Program-made: the position numbers and the translations under genes | In this document: piece by piece, positions 16,887-30,290 of the stretch | Layout of the letters: each line of letters starts with the position of its first letter | How positions within the stretch are numbered: the first letter of the stretch is position 1 | Assembly (NCBI RefSeq): GCF_900167525.1 | Contig: NZ_FUZQ01000001.1 | Location: 310,001-374,000 of the forward strand | Direction of reading: 5' to 3' | DNA: 64,000 nucleotides | From: Krasilnikoviella flava | Lineage (GTDB): Bacteria; Actinomycetota; Actinomycetes; Actinomycetales; Cellulomonadaceae | The notes under the pieces: generated by a model | The model's database searches: none | What the model saw: only the letters and a program-made list of their open reading frames with translations | What the model was told of the DNA's origin: nothing

Positions 16887-17504
16887 GTGCAGATCCGCGA
16901 GCTGGCCGTGCCCGGCGCCTACGAGATCACCCCGAAGCAGCACGGCGACCCCCGCGGCGTCTTTCTCGAGTGGTTCAAGGCCGGGCCCTTCGCCGACGCC
17001 GTCGGCCACCCGCTCGACCTGCAGCAGGCCAACGCGTCGGTGTCCGCCGCCGGGGTGCTGCGCGGCATCCACTTCGCCGACGTCCCGCCCGGCCAGGCCA
17101 AGTACGTCACCTGCGCGAAGGGCGCCGTGCTGGACGTCGTCGTCGACCTCCGCCTCGGGTCACCGACGTTCGGGCGGTGGGACTCGGTGCTCCTCGACGA
17201 CGTCGACCGCCGCGCCATCTACCTCGGCGAGGGCCTCGGCCACGCCTTCTGCTCCCTCGAGGACGACTCGACCGTGCTCTACCTGTGCTCGACCGGCTAC
17301 AACCCCGGTGCCGAGCACGGCATCCACCCCCTCGACCCGGAGGTCGGCATCGACTGGCCCACCACCTCCCGCGACGGCTCCCCCCTGGTCCCCCAGCTGT
17401 CCGACAAGGACACCGCCGCCCCCAGCCTTGCCGACGCGACGGCCCAGGGCCTGCTGCCCACCCACGCCGCCGTCCAGGACTACCTCGCGTCGCTGCGCGC
17501 CTGA
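16887..17504 (+). CDS. rmlC: dTDP-4-dehydrorhamnose 3,5-epimerase
   Basis: RmlC epimerises dTDP-4-keto-6-deoxyglucose at C3 and C5. The 205-aa cupin protein shows HGDPRGVFLEWF, LQQANASVSAAGVLRGIHF with the catalytic histidine, KYVTCAKGAVLDVVVDLR, and YLGEGLGHAFCSLEDDS. The GTG at 16887 has GAGGGAG 7 nt upstream. The 3' end overlaps the convergent flippase-like gene by 25 bp. Confidence 0.95.
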   Translation: MQIRELAVPGAYEITPKQHGDPRGVFLEWFKAGPFADAVGHPLDLQQANASVSAAGVLRGIHFADVPPGQAKYVTCAKGAVLDVVVDLRLGSPTFGRWDSVLLDDVDRRAIYLGEGLGHAFCSLEDDSTVLYLCSTGYNPGAEHGIHPLDPEVGIDWPTTSRDGSPLVPQLSDKDTAAPSLADATAQGLLPTHAAVQDYLASLRA

Positions 17505-18451
17505 CGACCGCCGCCCCCGTCGCGCACGAGCGCACCGAGCCCGGCCAGGGCCAGGTCGGCGAGCGTCACCAGCACGCGACTGACCAGCACCAGCAGCAGC
17601 ACCGCGGCGTGCGGCAGCGTCCCGGCGAGGACGGCGAGCAGCACCAGCTCGCGCGCGCCGGCCCCGGCGGGCACCACGACGACGAGGAAGCCCACCACCC
17701 AGGCCAGCGCGTAGCCGCCGACGGCGAGGGCGGCCCCGCGGGCGTCGGCGGACATGCCCAGGCCGACGGCCAGCACCCACACCTGCGCGCCCGCGAGCAG
17801 CCACCCGGCCACGGACCACAGCGTGGCGGCGCCGAGCCCGCGCCAGCCCAGGGGACGCTCGAGCGGGGGCCGGCGCGCGACCCGCAGCGCCCACGCGACC
17901 AGCCGGTTGAGCACCGGCGGCGCCAGCACGACGGCGACCGCGGGCAGCGCCCACAGCACCGGCCCGGCGCTCCCGAGGGCTCCGGTCGCGACGAACGGCA
18001 GCGCCACCAGCCCCACGACGGCTCCGGAGACGACGCCGACGAGCGTCGCGACCGCCGTCGTCGTCACGGAGGTGCGGCGCGCGATGCCGTGGTCCGCGCC
18101 GAGCTCGGCCGCCGCGACGACGTTCCACACCCCGCCGGGCACGTACTTGCCGAGCTGGCTGAGGCCGAACACCCGCAGCGCGACCCGCAGCCTGGTCGGC
18201 GCGCCGAGGTCGGCGAGCACGACGCGCCACGACGCGAAGGTGCACAGCACGAACGCGAGGGACAGCACGAGGGCGACGACGAGGCGCTGCCACGAGAGCG
18301 CGGCGGCCGCCCGGGCGAGGTCGTCGCCCGCGGCCACGACGGCGTAGACCGCGAGCCCGAGCGCGAGGACGAGGAACCCCCACCGCACCCACGGGGACCG
18401 CAGCACGACGAGCGCCCGCGACAGCGTCCCCCCGGCGGGCTCGCCCGTCAC
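17480..18451 (-). CDS. Lysylphosphatidylglycerol synthase TM-domain (flippase-like) membrane protein
   Basis: The 323-aa protein is almost wholly hydrophobic, with about eight membrane segments, and carries the LPG_synthase_TM (PF03706) landmarks WQRLVVALVLSLAFVLCTFA, VFGLSQLGKYVPGGVWN and the glycine-rich VVVVPAGAGARELVLL. Relatives in glycan clusters are thought to move lipid-linked substrates or modulate glycosyltransferases; the MprF transferase domain is absent. The start overlaps the upstream glycosyltransferase stop (GTGA at 18448-18451), placing it last in a four-gene translationally coupled operon. Confidence 0.85.
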   Translation of the reverse strand: MTGEPAGGTLSRALVVLRSPWVRWGFLVLALGLAVYAVVAAGDDLARAAAALSWQRLVVALVLSLAFVLCTFASWRVVLADLGAPTRLRVALRVFGLSQLGKYVPGGVWNVVAAAELGADHGIARRTSVTTTAVATLVGVVSGAVVGLVALPFVATGALGSAGPVLWALPAVAVVLAPPVLNRLVAWALRVARRPPLERPLGWRGLGAATLWSVAGWLLAGAQVWVLAVGLGMSADARGAALAVGGYALAWVVGFLVVVVPAGAGARELVLLAVLAGTLPHAAVLLLVLVSRVLVTLADLALAGLGALVRDGGGGRQARSDAR

Positions 18452-19595
18452 GGGCGGACCCCGCGGGCGTCGAGCAGCCGGACCAGCGGCTCGACGACGG
18501 CGGCGGGCCGGGCGAGGTCCCGGCCGGCCGCGGCGCGCGCGTGGGCGGCGGTGAGGGCGTCGGCGTCGCGCAGGGCGAGCAGCCGGTCGGCCAGCGCGCC
18601 GGGGTCGGCGGGCGGCACGAGCTCGAGGTGCCCGCCGAGCAGGCGGCGCTGCGGCTCGGTGTCGGAGGTGACGACCACGCAGCCGGCCGCCAGGCCCTGG
18701 AAGACCTTGTTCGGCACGACCCGCAGCCCCTTGGGGGTGGCGGAGAAGATCCCGAGGCAGACGTCGTGGGCGGCGACCAGGGCAGGCAGGTCGGCGGGCT
18801 CCACCCAGTCACGCCAGGCGATGCCCGGCGTGCCGCGCAGCCGTTCGCGAGCGGCGGGCAGGTCCTGGCCCGAGCCGACGAGGGTGACCGCGAGCGCCCG
18901 GCCGCCGTGCTCGGCGTCCTCGGCCGCCCGCGGCAGCGCGCCGGCAAGGGCGTCGGCCAGCACGTCGGCGCCCTGCAGCGGGGTGAACAGGCCGAAGAAG
19001 ACGACGCGCAGCGGGCCGCCGTCGCGCGCGGGGTCGCGCACCGCCGCGGGCGCGGCGTCGAACCACTGGGCCGGCGCGCCGACGGGCACGACGAGCCCGC
19101 GGCGGGCACGGCGCGGCGCGAGCTCGCCCAGCATCCGCAGGTGCTCGGGCGTGTCGAGCAGCACGACGTCGGCGCAGGCGGCGGCGAGCCGGTCCAGGCC
19201 GCGCAGCAGCCGCACGCGCACGCCGCGGGCGCCCCGGTCGGCGGCCGTGTCCCCCGCGAAGACGAGGTGGTCGAGCAGCACCGGGGTGCGGCCGAACAGC
19301 AGGCGCGCCAGCACGACGTCGAAGTGCCCGAGGTACCCGACCAGCACCGCGTCCGGGCGGCCGTGGGCCCGGCGGTGCCGGACGACGTCGCCCACGAGCA
19401 GCGCCCAGCAGCGCAGCAGCCGCACCAGCAGCCCGGGCAGCCGCCACGGCTGACGCAGCATCCGCACCCGCGCGGCGGTGCTCAGGCCGAGCGGCCGGTC
19501 CAGCTCGCGCACCGTGTACCCGTGGGCGCGCAGCCCGGCGACGAGCACGCCGACGCGGGGGTGCCGGGACGCGTCGTACGTGCCGAACGCGACGA

Positions 19596-19599
<4 letters not shown>
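18448..19599 (-). CDS. Glycosyltransferase, GT-B fold (GT4-like)
   Basis: The 383-aa protein has a GT4-type plan: N-terminal Rossmann half beginning VIVAFGTYDASRHPRVGVLV, a middle VVFFGLFTPLQGADVLADAL, and C-terminal VTLVGSGQDLPAARERL, GIFSATPKGLRVVPNKVFQG, with the conserved E of TSDTEPQRRLL nearby. GTG 19599 overlaps the stop of the GT2 gene upstream (GTGA), and its own stop overlaps the flippase-like start. Such enzymes transfer sugars onto lipid carriers at the inner face of the membrane; donor and acceptor are not readable. A rhamnosyltransferase role is suggested only by the flanking rml genes. Confidence 0.85.
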
Positions 19600-23374
<3,775 letters not shown>

Positions 23375-23475
23375 CCAGGACCACGACGGGGCGCCGAGCA
23401 GGGACGACGTTCGACCCACACATTTCCTCTACCGTCCCGGTCCGCGGGCACCTCAGCCGCGTAACACCGACCCTC

Positions 23476-23481
23476 TATGCT
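23476..23481 (+). promoter_or_regulatory. -10 hexamer TATGCT of a leaderless promoter (LCP gene 1)
   Basis: TATGCT ends 8 nt before GTG 23490. No SD-like sequence is present. Confidence 0.55.
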
Positions 23482-23489
23482 CGCTTCCC

Positions 23490-24857
23490 GTGACCCGCAC
23501 CACCCCACGCCACGTCGCCTCGCGCCCCGGCACGACCACGGGGCCCTCGCACGCCCGCGCCCTGCGCCGGCACACGGTCGCGCGCACCCTGGGGATGGGG
23601 CTGACCGCGGTCCTGGCGTTCGTCACCGTCGGCGGCGCGACCGCGGCGGTGAGGCTCACCAACAACATCACCGCCGTCGACTCCGACAAGCTGCTCGGTG
23701 AGGACCGGCCCGAGGAGGTCGTCCCGGAGGACCCGAACGCCGAGAAGCCGCTGAACATCGTGCTCATGGGCTCCGACAGCCGCGGTGGCGACAACGCCGA
23801 CATCGTCGGCGACGGCACCGACGGCGCCCGCTCGGACACGACGATGATCATGCACATCTCGTCCGACCGGTCCCGCGTGGAGATGCTGTCCATCCCCCGC
23901 GACACGACCGTCGACATCCCGTCGTGCCCGACGTCCTCGGGTGGCCAGACGTCGCCCGTGTCCCGGTCGAAGTTCAACGCGGCCTTCGCCCAGGGCGTCC
24001 TGACGGGCGGCGACGTGGAGTCGGGCGCGCTCTGCACGATGCAGACGATCGAGGAGATCACCGACGTCCGCATGAACGGGTTCGTCGTCGTGGACTTCGC
24101 GGGCTTCGAGAAGATGGTCGACGCCCTCGGTGGCGTCGAGATCTGCATCCCCGACGACATCGACGCCCCCAAGGCCGACCACCTCGTGCTGTCGGCCGGC
24201 GTGCAGGAGCTCGACGGCGACACGGCGCTCAAGTACGCCCGGGCGCGCACGGGCAAGGGGCTGGGCGACGGCTCGGACCTCGGCCGCATCGGCCGCCAGC
24301 AGGAGCTGCTCGCCGCCGTCGCGCGCCAGGTGCTCAGCGCCGGGACGCTCGCCGACCCGACGAAGTCGCTGAAGTTCCTCGGCGCCGTGACCGGCTCGAT
24401 GACGATGAGCAGCAACTTCGCCTCCATCCAAGGACTCGCCGGGCTCGCGTACAGCGCGCGCAACGTCCGCCCTGACACGATCGCGTTCATGACCGCGCCG
24501 TACGAGTACGACCCGAACAACGCGGCGAACGTCCTGCTCACCGACGAGGCGGACGAGGTCTGGGGCAACCTCAAGAACGACCTCCCCCTGAGCGACGCGA
24601 TCGACGCCGAGTCGTCCGACGGCGCCAAGGACGGTGACAAGGACGGCACGAAGGACGACGCCGGCTCGGGCACGCAGGACGCCGAGGCGTCCGACGACGT
24701 CGACGCCACCCCGGTGGCCGACGACGACCCCGCCTCGTCGACCGACGAGAGCACGGACGGCTCGGGCGAGGACGCGAAGGACCCGGAGCCGAAGCGGACC
24801 CGCGACGCCGGCGAAGAGGCGTTCACGGGCGCCGACGTGACGTCGGTGTGCGGATGA
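23490..24857 (+). CDS. LytR-CpsA-Psr (LCP) family protein 1
   Basis: LCP enzymes move glycopolymers from undecaprenyl carriers to peptidoglycan. The 455-aa protein has a basic cytoplasmic N-terminus, one TM segment (~30-53), then the LCP core: NIVLMGSDSRGGDN, ARSDTTMIMHI, VEMLSIPRDT, KFNAAFAQG, MVDALGGVEICIPDD and ALKYARAR. Arginine and aspartate residues that bind the polyprenyl pyrophosphate are present. After ~375 there is an unusual 80-residue acidic, low-complexity tail (DGAKDGDKDGTKDD, SSTDESTDGSGED) ending in a lone cysteine. The start is GTG 23490. It is followed by a second LCP gene after 13 bp. Confidence 0.93.
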   Translation: MTRTTPRHVASRPGTTTGPSHARALRRHTVARTLGMGLTAVLAFVTVGGATAAVRLTNNITAVDSDKLLGEDRPEEVVPEDPNAEKPLNIVLMGSDSRGGDNADIVGDGTDGARSDTTMIMHISSDRSRVEMLSIPRDTTVDIPSCPTSSGGQTSPVSRSKFNAAFAQGVLTGGDVESGALCTMQTIEEITDVRMNGFVVVDFAGFEKMVDALGGVEICIPDDIDAPKADHLVLSAGVQELDGDTALKYARARTGKGLGDGSDLGRIGRQQELLAAVARQVLSAGTLADPTKSLKFLGAVTGSMTMSSNFASIQGLAGLAYSARNVRPDTIAFMTAPYEYDPNNAANVLLTDEADEVWGNLKNDLPLSDAIDAESSDGAKDGDKDGTKDDAGSGTQDAEASDDVDATPVADDDPASSTDESTDGSGEDAKDPEPKRTRDAGEEAFTGADVTSVCG

Positions 24858-24870
24858 GCGCGGGGATCTC

Positions 24871-26244
24871 ATGAGCAACGACGACCAGCGCATCCCGCCG
24901 AGCTTCACGCCGTCCGGTGGCCCCTCCGACCGGCCCAGCGGCGCCGGCGACGCCATCCCCGTGGGCGGCACGTCCCGCCCGCCCGCGCCGCCCACCGGCG
25001 GCCGCGTGGGACGGCGCGACGACGCCGCCCCGGTGGAGCCGCGCGTGCGCCGCCAGTCGTCGCGCGAGATCCCGACGACGCCGCCCGAGCGGCGCGGCGG
25101 CGGGCAGCAGAAGCCCCGGTCGTACTCGCCGCGCGGCTCCTCGCAGTCGTCCCCGGCCTCCCGCCCGGCCCAGTCCCGTCAGGGCTCGGGCACGCGGGTG
25201 ATGCCCGCGTCGGCCCAGGGTCAGGCGCGCCGCACCCCCCCGCCCGGCCGGACGGGGGGCGCCGCCGCGGCGACCGCCGGGGGCGGCGGCTTCCGTGTGC
25301 GCAAGGGCCGGGTCGCGGGCCTCGTCCTGGTGCTCCTGCTGGTGCTCCTGCTCGCGTGGCCCATCGGCCTCGTCGTGTGGGCGAACGGCAAGATCCAGCA
25401 TGTCGACGCCCTGTCGGACGCCAAGGGCACCCCGGGCACCACGTACCTGCTCGCCGGGTCGGACGCGCGCGGCTCGGGCAGCGTCGCCGACGACGGCACC
25501 GAGGGCGCCCGCACCGACACGATCATGGTGCTGCACAAGCCTCGCAGCGGGCCGGCGTCGCTCATCTCGATCCCCCGGGACACGTACACCGAGATCCCCG
25601 GGCACGACCCGAACAAGATCAACGCCGCGTACTCGTTCGGCGGTGCCCCGCTGCTCGTGCAGACGGTGGAGGGGCTGACGGGCCTGACCATCGACCACTA
25701 CGCCGAGGTCGGGTTCGGCAGCGTCGAGGAGATCGTCGACGCCGTCGGCGGTGTCGAGCTCTGCTACGACGACGACGTCGACGACCCGAAGAGCGGCATG
25801 GAGTGGGAGGCCGGCTGCCACCTGGCGGACGGCGAGACCGCGCTCGCGTTCTCGCGCATGCGCTACTCGGACCCCAAGGGCGACATCGGCCGCGCGGAGC
25901 GGCAGCAGCAGGTCATCGCCGCCGTCGCCGCGAAGGTGGTCAAGCCGAGCGTGCTGCTCAACCCCGTCAACCAGGTGCAGCTCGTCAACGCGGGCACCGA
26001 CGCACTGACCGTGGACGAGAAGACCGGCATCGTCGACCTCGGCCGCCTGGGCCTGGCGTTCAAGGCGGCCACCGGCCCCGAGGGCGTCACCGGCACCCCG
26101 CCGATCGCGGACCCGGGCTACGACCCGGGAACGGGCGTCGGCTCCACCGTGCTGCTCGACGAGGACAAGGTCGACCAGTTCTGGGCCGACGTCCGCGACG
26201 GCGAGCTGAAGCCCGGCGCCACCGTCGGCGGCATGCCCGGCTGA
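24871..26244 (+). CDS. LytR-CpsA-Psr (LCP) family protein 2
   Basis: The 457-aa protein has a long disordered, proline- and arginine-rich cytoplasmic N-terminus (~1-138), one TM segment (~145-167, VAGLVLVLLLVLLLAWPIGL) and an LCP core: YLLAGSDARGSG, ARTDTIMVLHKP, LISIPRDTYTEIPGHDPN, KINAAYSFGG, DAVGGVELCYDDD, ALAFSRMRYSDPKGDIGRAE. Membership is secure; like its neighbour it should attach wall glycopolymers. It is probably cotranscribed with LCP 1 (13-bp gap, GGGGAT before the ATG). Two paralogues in tandem suggest two acceptors or polymers. The gene ends just before the palindromic array at 26248. Confidence 0.93.
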   Translation: MSNDDQRIPPSFTPSGGPSDRPSGAGDAIPVGGTSRPPAPPTGGRVGRRDDAAPVEPRVRRQSSREIPTTPPERRGGGQQKPRSYSPRGSSQSSPASRPAQSRQGSGTRVMPASAQGQARRTPPPGRTGGAAAATAGGGGFRVRKGRVAGLVLVLLLVLLLAWPIGLVVWANGKIQHVDALSDAKGTPGTTYLLAGSDARGSGSVADDGTEGARTDTIMVLHKPRSGPASLISIPRDTYTEIPGHDPNKINAAYSFGGAPLLVQTVEGLTGLTIDHYAEVGFGSVEEIVDAVGGVELCYDDDVDDPKSGMEWEAGCHLADGETALAFSRMRYSDPKGDIGRAERQQQVIAAVAAKVVKPSVLLNPVNQVQLVNAGTDALTVDEKTGIVDLGRLGLAFKAATGPEGVTGTPPIADPGYDPGTGVGSTVLLDEDKVDQFWADVRDGELKPGATVGGMPG

Positions 26245-26247
26245 CGC

Positions 26248-26355
26248 CGAAGTAGTGCGAATCTCGCCGAGGTAGTTCGCATCGTGCCGAGGTAGTGGTC
26301 TGGTCCACTACCTCGCGAGGCTCCGGACTACCTCGGCGAGACTCGCACTACCTCG
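26248..26355. repeat. Symmetric palindromic array: 3 forward + 3 inverted copies of CGAGGTAGT
   Basis: Copies of the 9-mer CGAGGTAGT (first copy CGAAGTAGT) begin at 26248, 26268 and 26288; inverted copies ACTACCTCG begin at 26307, 26327 and 26347. Each set has an exact 20-bp period and the whole is symmetric about 26301/26302. The innermost pair (3 and 4) forms an 11-bp stem, and outer copies 1-2 pair with 5-6 over 29 bp with two mismatches. It lies between convergent genes (LCP 2 and purE), so termination is one role; a REP-like element or binding-site cluster is another. Confidence 0.85.
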
Positions 26356-26437
26356 CCGGACGTCCGCGGACGGGGCGACCCCGGAGTGACGACTCACCGT
26401 GGGCGAACGCGTCGAGGCGGATCCCGACGCACCGCCG

Positions 26438-26977
<540 letters not shown>

Positions 26978-26986
26978 GCGTGCTCC

Positions 26987-28195
26987 TTAGTTCTCGCCGC
27001 GCAGCAGCGCGGCGGCGTCGAGGGCGCGGCGCCGGACCTCGTCGAGGTCGGTGCCGCTGACGTTGACGTGCCCGAGCTTGCGCCCGGGGCGGATGCTCTT
27101 GCCGTACAGGTTGACGCGGGCCTCGGGGAACCGTGCGAGCACCTCGGGCAGGGCGTCGGTGAGGGCGTCGAGGCTCGAGCCGAGCACGTTCGCCATGACC
27201 GTCCACGGCGCGCGGGCGGCGGTCTCACCAAGGGGCAGGTCGAGCACCGCGCGCAGGTGCTGCTCGAACTGGCTCGTCACCGCGCCGTCGATGGTCCAGT
27301 GCCCCGAGTTGTGGGGACGCATCGCGAGCTCGTTGACCCACACCTCGGCGGCGCCCTCGGCCCCGCGCGTCTCGAACAGCTCGACAGCGAGGACTCCGGT
27401 GACGTCGAGCCCTTCGGCGACCGCGACGGCGATCCGCCGCGCCTCGGCGTCCACCGCCGGGTCGAGGCCGGGCGCCGGCGCCACGACCTCCGCGCACACG
27501 CCGTCACGCTGCACGGACTCGACCACCGGCCACGTGCGCACCTCGCCCGACGGCCGGCGGGCGACCAGCGCCGCGAGCTCGCGCACGAACGGCACCTTCC
27601 GCTCGACCAGCAGCGCCGGGGCGCCGTCGGCGGCCGCCGCCAACCAGTCCGCGACGTCGTCCGGGGACGACACGACACGCACGCCCTTGCCGTCGTACCC
27701 GCCGCGCGAGGTCTTCACGACGGCCTCGTGGCCCGGCTCCTCGGCGAGGAACGCCGTGAGCGCGTCACGTGCGGCCGCGGGCTCCGTCGGGAGCGCGGCC
27801 CAGCGCGGGCACGGCAGGCCCAGCTCGGAGAGCCGCCGCCGCATGACGATCTTGTCCTGCGCCTGGACCAGCGCGTCGGGGCCGGGGCGCACGGGGGTGC
27901 CGTGGTCGATGAGGTCCTGCAGCAGCGCGTTCGGCACGTGCTCGTGCTCGAACGTGAGCACGGCCGCCGGGGCGCGCCCGTCGTCGGGGGCGATGAGGGC
28001 GCGGATCGCCGCGTCGTCGCTCGCCACACCGACCGGGGCGTCGGTGACCACCTGGGCCGCCGACGACGCCGGGTCCTCGACCAGGACGCGCAGGCCCACC
28101 CCCAGCTCGGCGGCAGCGGGGGCCATCATGCGAGCGAGCTGCCCCCCTCCCACGACGGCGACGACAGGGGCGGATGCTGAGGTGGGTCCGGTCAC
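26987..28195 (-). CDS. purK: 5-(carboxyamino)imidazole ribonucleotide synthase
   Basis: PurK is the ATP-grasp enzyme that carboxylates AIR with bicarbonate. The 402-aa protein has the N-terminal VVAVVGGGQLARMMAPAA, the ATP-grasp lysine loop VVKTSRGGYDGKGV, and late motifs VLAVELFETRG and VNELAMRPHNSGHW, and it pairs with purE 9 bp downstream. The start is GTG 28195; a TATCCT hexamer 8 nt before it suggests a leaderless transcript of its own, although the kinase gene upstream is on the same strand. Confidence 0.96.
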   Translation of the reverse strand: MTGPTSASAPVVAVVGGGQLARMMAPAAAELGVGLRVLVEDPASSAAQVVTDAPVGVASDDAAIRALIAPDDGRAPAAVLTFEHEHVPNALLQDLIDHGTPVRPGPDALVQAQDKIVMRRRLSELGLPCPRWAALPTEPAAARDALTAFLAEEPGHEAVVKTSRGGYDGKGVRVVSSPDDVADWLAAAADGAPALLVERKVPFVRELAALVARRPSGEVRTWPVVESVQRDGVCAEVVAPAPGLDPAVDAEARRIAVAVAEGLDVTGVLAVELFETRGAEGAAEVWVNELAMRPHNSGHWTIDGAVTSQFEQHLRAVLDLPLGETAARAPWTVMANVLGSSLDALTDALPEVLARFPEARVNLYGKSIRPGRKLGHVNVSGTDLDEVRRRALDAAALLRGEN

Positions 28196-28203
28196 GGGGA
28201 TCG

Positions 28204-28209
28204 AGGATA
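28204..28209 (-). promoter_or_regulatory. -10 hexamer TATCCT of a leaderless promoter (purK)
   Basis: TATCCT on the minus strand ends 8 nt before GTG 28195, in the 31-bp gap after the histidine kinase gene. Confidence 0.5.
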
Positions 28210-28226
28210 CCGGGACGACCGCACGG

Positions 28227-29570
28227 TCAGTCCCCGTGGTGGTGCAGCCAGCCGCGCCGGCGGCCCCGCGAGGAGATCGTCGTGCCCGGCGGCAGCACGA
28301 GGTGCGGGTCGAGGGTGCGCGGGACGCCCGCCAGGAAGAGCGCGAAGACCGGGGGCCTGCGCTGCGCCAGCTCGAGCCGGCCGCCGTCGGCCGCCGCCAG
28401 GTCGCGCGCCAGCGCGAGGCCGAGGCCGGTGCTGCCGCCCGTCGTCGTCCCGCGCTCGAAGATCCGGGTCGCGACGTCGTCGGCCACCCCCGGACCCTCG
28501 TCCGAGACCTCGACGGCGACGGCGCCCGTCGTGCCCGACGGGCGGGACCGCACCGTCGTGGTGCCGTCCCCGTACTTGAGCGAGTTCTCCAGCAGCGTCG
28601 CGATGATCTGCGCCAGGGCGCCCGGCGTCGCGAGCACCTGCATCCCGTCGGGGACCTCGATGACGAGCGGGCGCCCGGCCCGCTCGAACGTCGGCGCCCA
28701 CTCCTCCTCCTGCTGGTGCACGACGTCGGCCAGGACCACCGCCTCCGTCGTGCCGCCCTGGGACCGGCGCGACGCGGTGAGCAGGTCGTCGACCACGCTG
28801 ACCAGCCGCTCCACCTGTTCGAGCGAGATGCGGGCCTCCTCCACGACCTCCGGATCGTCGGACGCGAGCGTGATCTCCTCGAGTCGCATCGTGAGCGCCG
28901 TCAGCGGGGTGCGCAGCTGGTGCGACGCGTCCTGGGTGAACTGCCGCTCGGCCGCCAGCCGCCCGGCGAGGCGGTCGGCGGAGCGGGCCAGCTCGGCGGC
29001 GACGAGGTCGATCTCCTCGACCCCCGAGGGCTCCAGGCGCGGGCGCACCTGCCCCGACCCGAGCTGCTCCGCGGACGCCGCGAGGTAGACCAGGGGCGCG
29101 GACAGCCGGTTCGCCTGCCAGACGGCCACCGCGATGCCTGCCGCGATCGCGACGATGCCCGCGATGATGACCAGCACCACGGTCTGGGCGGACTTCACGT
29201 ACGCGCTGATGGCCGACACCGTCATCGACACGCCCACGTTCTGGTCCGTGAGCTTGGCCTTGTCGATCGTCGGCGGGGAGACGGGCTCCCCGGCCGTGAG
29301 CTGGGTGCCGTCCGGCAGGGTCACGACGACGTACGCGGGCAGGTCACCGTCGCTGCCCTCAGCGGCGCGCTCGACCGTCGCGTCGCTGACGACGTCGCCC
29401 CGCTCGAGGGCGTTGTCGATGCTCCGCGCGAGGGTGTCGACGCGGTACGTGATCCGCTGCTCCTCGCCCGCGAGCACGTACCGCGCCCCGAAGATGCCCA
29501 GCGGCACGCCGAGCAGCAGGACGGCGACGGCGACCGCGGAGATGGTCGCCAGCAGGACGCGGCGACGCAC
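28227..29570 (-). CDS. Sensor histidine kinase (OmpR-partner type)
   Basis: The 447-aa protein has two TM helices (~6-28 and ~127-150) around a short extracytoplasmic sensor, a HAMP-like segment (ANRLSAPLVYLAASAEQLGS), HisKA with DASHQLRTPLTALTM (phospho-histidine ~217), and a HATPase with N box LLENSLKYGDG, G1 DEGPGV and G2 STGLGLALARDLAAADGG. A C-terminal basic tail ends in HHHGD. It lies 24 bp downstream of its response regulator gene and 31 bp upstream of purK. The signal is not identifiable. Confidence 0.93.
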   Translation of the reverse strand: MRRRVLLATISAVAVAVLLLGVPLGIFGARYVLAGEEQRITYRVDTLARSIDNALERGDVVSDATVERAAEGSDGDLPAYVVVTLPDGTQLTAGEPVSPPTIDKAKLTDQNVGVSMTVSAISAYVKSAQTVVLVIIAGIVAIAAGIAVAVWQANRLSAPLVYLAASAEQLGSGQVRPRLEPSGVEEIDLVAAELARSADRLAGRLAAERQFTQDASHQLRTPLTALTMRLEEITLASDDPEVVEEARISLEQVERLVSVVDDLLTASRRSQGGTTEAVVLADVVHQQEEEWAPTFERAGRPLVIEVPDGMQVLATPGALAQIIATLLENSLKYGDGTTTVRSRPSGTTGAVAVEVSDEGPGVADDVATRIFERGTTTGGSTGLGLALARDLAAADGGRLELAQRRPPVFALFLAGVPRTLDPHLVLPPGTTISSRGRRRGWLHHHGD

Positions 29571-29594
29571 GAGGTCAGCCCTTGCCCGCCGGCG

Positions 29595-30278
29595 TCAGCT
29601 CGCGCCGAGCTCGAAGCGGAACCCGAGCCCTCGCACGGTCGAGACGTAGCGCGGGGCGTTGGCGTCGTCGCCGAGCTTGCGGCGCAGCCACGACACGTGC
29701 ATGTCGAGCGTCTTGGTGGACCCCACCGGGTCCGAGCCCCAGACGTCGCGCATCAGCGTGTCGCGCACCACGACCGACCCGGCGTTCGCGACCAGCACCT
29801 TGAGCAGGTCGAACTCCTTGGTGGTGAGGTGCAGCTCGCGGTCGCCCTGGAAGGCGCGGTGCGCGGACACGTCGACCCGCACGTCCTGCGCGCGCAGCTC
29901 CTCGTCCTCGCCCGTCTCGCCGTGCGTGCGACGCAGCAGCGCCCGGACCCGGGCGAGCAGCTCCGCGAGGCGGAACGGCTTGGTCACGTAGTCGTCGGCG
30001 CCGGCGTCGAGGCCGACGACCAGGTCCACCTCGTCGGCGCGGGCCGTGAGCACCAGCACCGGGACGGTCAGCCCGGAGCCGCGGATCTCCCGCGCCACGT
30101 CCAGGCCGTCCATGTCCGGCAGGCCCAGGTCGAGGACGACGATGTCCGCGTTCCCGGCGTTGTCAACGGCTCCTTGACCAGTTCCTTGCACGATGACGTC
30201 GTAACCCTCACGCGTGAGAGCCCGCGCCAAAGGCTCGGCAATAGCCGGGTCGTCCTCGGCCAGCAGTACGTGGGTCAT
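29595..30278 (-). CDS. OmpR/PhoB-family response regulator
   Basis: The 227-aa protein combines an N-terminal receiver (acidic pocket AEDD, phospho-acceptor D50 in VVLDLGLPDMDG, T78, K100 in DDYVTKPF) with a C-terminal winged helix (LHLTTKEFDLLKVLVANAGS, RDTLMRDVWGSDP, VSWLRRKLGDDANAPRYVST). It precedes its kinase by 24 bp. A TAGCAT hexamer ends 6 nt before the ATG; the intervening GAGGGA touches the ATG and is too close to act as a normal SD, so translation is probably leaderless. Confidence 0.94.
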   Translation of the reverse strand: MTHVLLAEDDPAIAEPLARALTREGYDVIVQGTGQGAVDNAGNADIVVLDLGLPDMDGLDVAREIRGSGLTVPVLVLTARADEVDLVVGLDAGADDYVTKPFRLAELLARVRALLRRTHGETGEDEELRAQDVRVDVSAHRAFQGDRELHLTTKEFDLLKVLVANAGSVVVRDTLMRDVWGSDPVGSTKTLDMHVSWLRRKLGDDANAPRYVSTVRGLGFRFELGAS

Positions 30279-30284
30279 TCCCTC

Positions 30285-30290
30285 ATGCTA
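30285..30290 (-). promoter_or_regulatory. -10 hexamer TAGCAT of a leaderless promoter (OmpR-type regulator)
   Basis: TAGCAT on the minus strand ends 6 nt before ATG 30278. Confidence 0.5.

Noticed and set aside
26248-26355. Simple intrinsic terminator as full explanation of the palindromic array
   Set aside because: The exact 20-bp periodicity, mirror symmetry of six copies and lack of a T-tract exceed what a terminator needs.
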